A DNA stretch of 64,000 nt from Burkholderia sp. PAMC 26561 (GTDB lineage Bacteria > Pseudomonadota > Gammaproteobacteria > Burkholderiales > Burkholderiaceae). Both the position numbers and the translations under genes were made by a program. Below are positions 63,456-64,000 of the stretch, piece after piece; the stretch's first letter is position 1; every line of letters begins with the position of its first letter. The notes below the pieces were generated by a model. That model searched no databases and was not told where the DNA came from. It saw nothing but the letters and a program-made list of their open reading frames with translations. The DNA is taken from NCBI RefSeq assembly GCF_001557535.2, contig NZ_CP014307.1, positions 682,001-746,000 on the forward strand, in the 5' to 3' direction.

Positions 63456-64000
63456 TTATTTCGTGTAACTGCCCATGTTGTCCTTCGTCACTACCGTCAC
63501 GCCTGTATCGATATCTTTGGGCGCCTCGCCCTTTCCCTGGATCTGCGCGACCAGGTTATCGACAGCAAGCGAGCCCATGGTGACGGGACGCTGGACCATG
63601 ATCCCTTGAATGGAACCGTCCTTGAGCGCCTTGAGCGTGTCGGGGAGATCATCGAATGCCAGGACTTCGAGCTTGCCTTTCATCGCGCCGAATTCCTTGG
63701 TGTTGAGCACCTTCGACACCGCCGGGCCGCCCACCTGACTCACCCCGAAGATTCCCTTCAACTGCGGATGCGCACGCAAGGTGGTCTCGGTAACCGAAAC
63801 GCCTTTTGCAAGATCGTCTTCTGTTCCCTGCGTCTCCACGATCTTGATGCCCGGATACTTCGCCAGGCCCTTCTTGATGCCCGCAATGCGCTCGTTCAGG
63901 TTCACCGCGCCGAGTTGACCAGTGATGATCGCAACCTCGCCGTTGCCGTTCAGCGCTCGGCCCATGGTCTCAGCCATCGTCGCGCCGGCCGATTCGTTGT
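63456..64000 (-). CDS. Sugar ABC transporter binding protein, 5' end cut by window edge
   Basis: The C-terminal 181 or so residues of a ribose-type periplasmic binding protein; the frame stays open to the right edge. The visible part covers the second lobe with EVAIITGQLGAVN, the GIFGVSQVGG hinge segment and VLAFDDLPDTL. The gene starts outside the window, so the signal peptide is not seen. It heads an operon with the ATPase and the one-cysteine racemase-family enzyme. Confidence 0.9.
   Translation of the reverse strand, partial: NESAGATMAETMGRALNGNGEVAIITGQLGAVNLNERIAGIKKGLAKYPGIKIVETQGTEDDLAKGVSVTETTLRAHPQLKGIFGVSQVGGPAVSKVLNTKEFGAMKGKLEVLAFDDLPDTLKALKDGSIQGIMVQRPVTMGSLAVDNLVAQIQGKGEAPKDIDTGVTVVTKDNMGSYTK

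Noticed and set aside
1..64000. CRISPR arrays, tRNA or rRNA genes
   Set aside because: No regularly spaced repeats and no conserved RNA motifs were found by reading both strands.

Overview
The window is GC-rich, densely coded DNA from a proteobacterial chromosome or large replicon. Its gene content points to the Burkholderiaceae, most likely a Caballeronia or Paraburkholderia-type soil or plant-associated species. Signs are many ABC and MFS uptake systems for sugars and sugar acids, many LysR/GntR/LacI regulators with divergently placed targets, an OprB-type porin, TAT-exported enzymes and a glucarate locus. The placement is inferred from gene families, not from a marker gene. No rRNA, tRNA, CRISPR array, insertion sequence or prophage was seen.

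Layout, part 1 (1-13 kb). A protein with an internally duplicated domain comes first, then a split chromate transporter pair, a ketopantoate-reductase-like enzyme and a small GIY-YIG-like protein, then 6-phosphogluconate dehydrogenase (gnd) with a strong terminator. At 5.27-6.97 kb lies an unusual two-gene module: a DUF4365-type predicted nuclease interrupted by one in-frame TAA, overlapping an uncharacterised 378-residue partner. From 12.63 down to 7.01 kb a LacI regulator heads a sugar ABC operon (ATPase, permease, binding protein, TIM-barrel isomerase), with a candidate operator just upstream.

Part 2 (13-26.7 kb). A D-glucarate catabolic locus (gudD, and gudP probably starting at TTG) is divergent from an MFS transporter and an FCD-GntR regulator, with a 7-1-7 palindrome between them. 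A methyltransferase, a periplasmic thiol/methionine-sulfoxide repair pair (msrB-dipZ), a small exported protein, an SDR/LysR divergent pair and a MarR-controlled SDR-thiolase unit follow.

Part 3 (26.8-34.7 kb). Six same-strand genes form an apparent iron operon: OprB-type porin, beta-propeller protein, DyP peroxidase (EfeB type), iron-binding protein, permease and ATPase. A perfect 19-bp inverted-repeat Fur box covers a TATAAT about 200 bp upstream of the porin.

Part 4 (35-47 kb). Included are a branched-chain amino acid binding protein, a LEA14-like lipoprotein, an HNH protein, a LysR-aminotransferase-amino acid binding protein unit, two convergent DHA2 drug exporters with a shared terminator, UspA followed by an FNR-type oxygen sensor, an EgtB-like iron enzyme and a glycine-zipper lipoprotein.

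Part 5 (47.5-64 kb). A second sugar ABC operon with a DeoR regulator is followed by a lipoprotein gamma-glutamyltransferase, a TetR/glutathione-transferase switch with clear operators and promoter, a quinol-monooxygenase-like protein, kynurenine formamidase, two small proteins, a LysR/tartrate dehydrogenase pair and a Crp/Fnr regulator. A third sugar ABC operon runs off the right edge and carries an Asp/Glu-racemase-family enzyme with only one of the usual two catalytic cysteines.

The best candidates for something new are the DUF4365 module with its stop codon, the Fur-controlled porin/DyP/ABC iron operon, and the msrB-dipZ pair.
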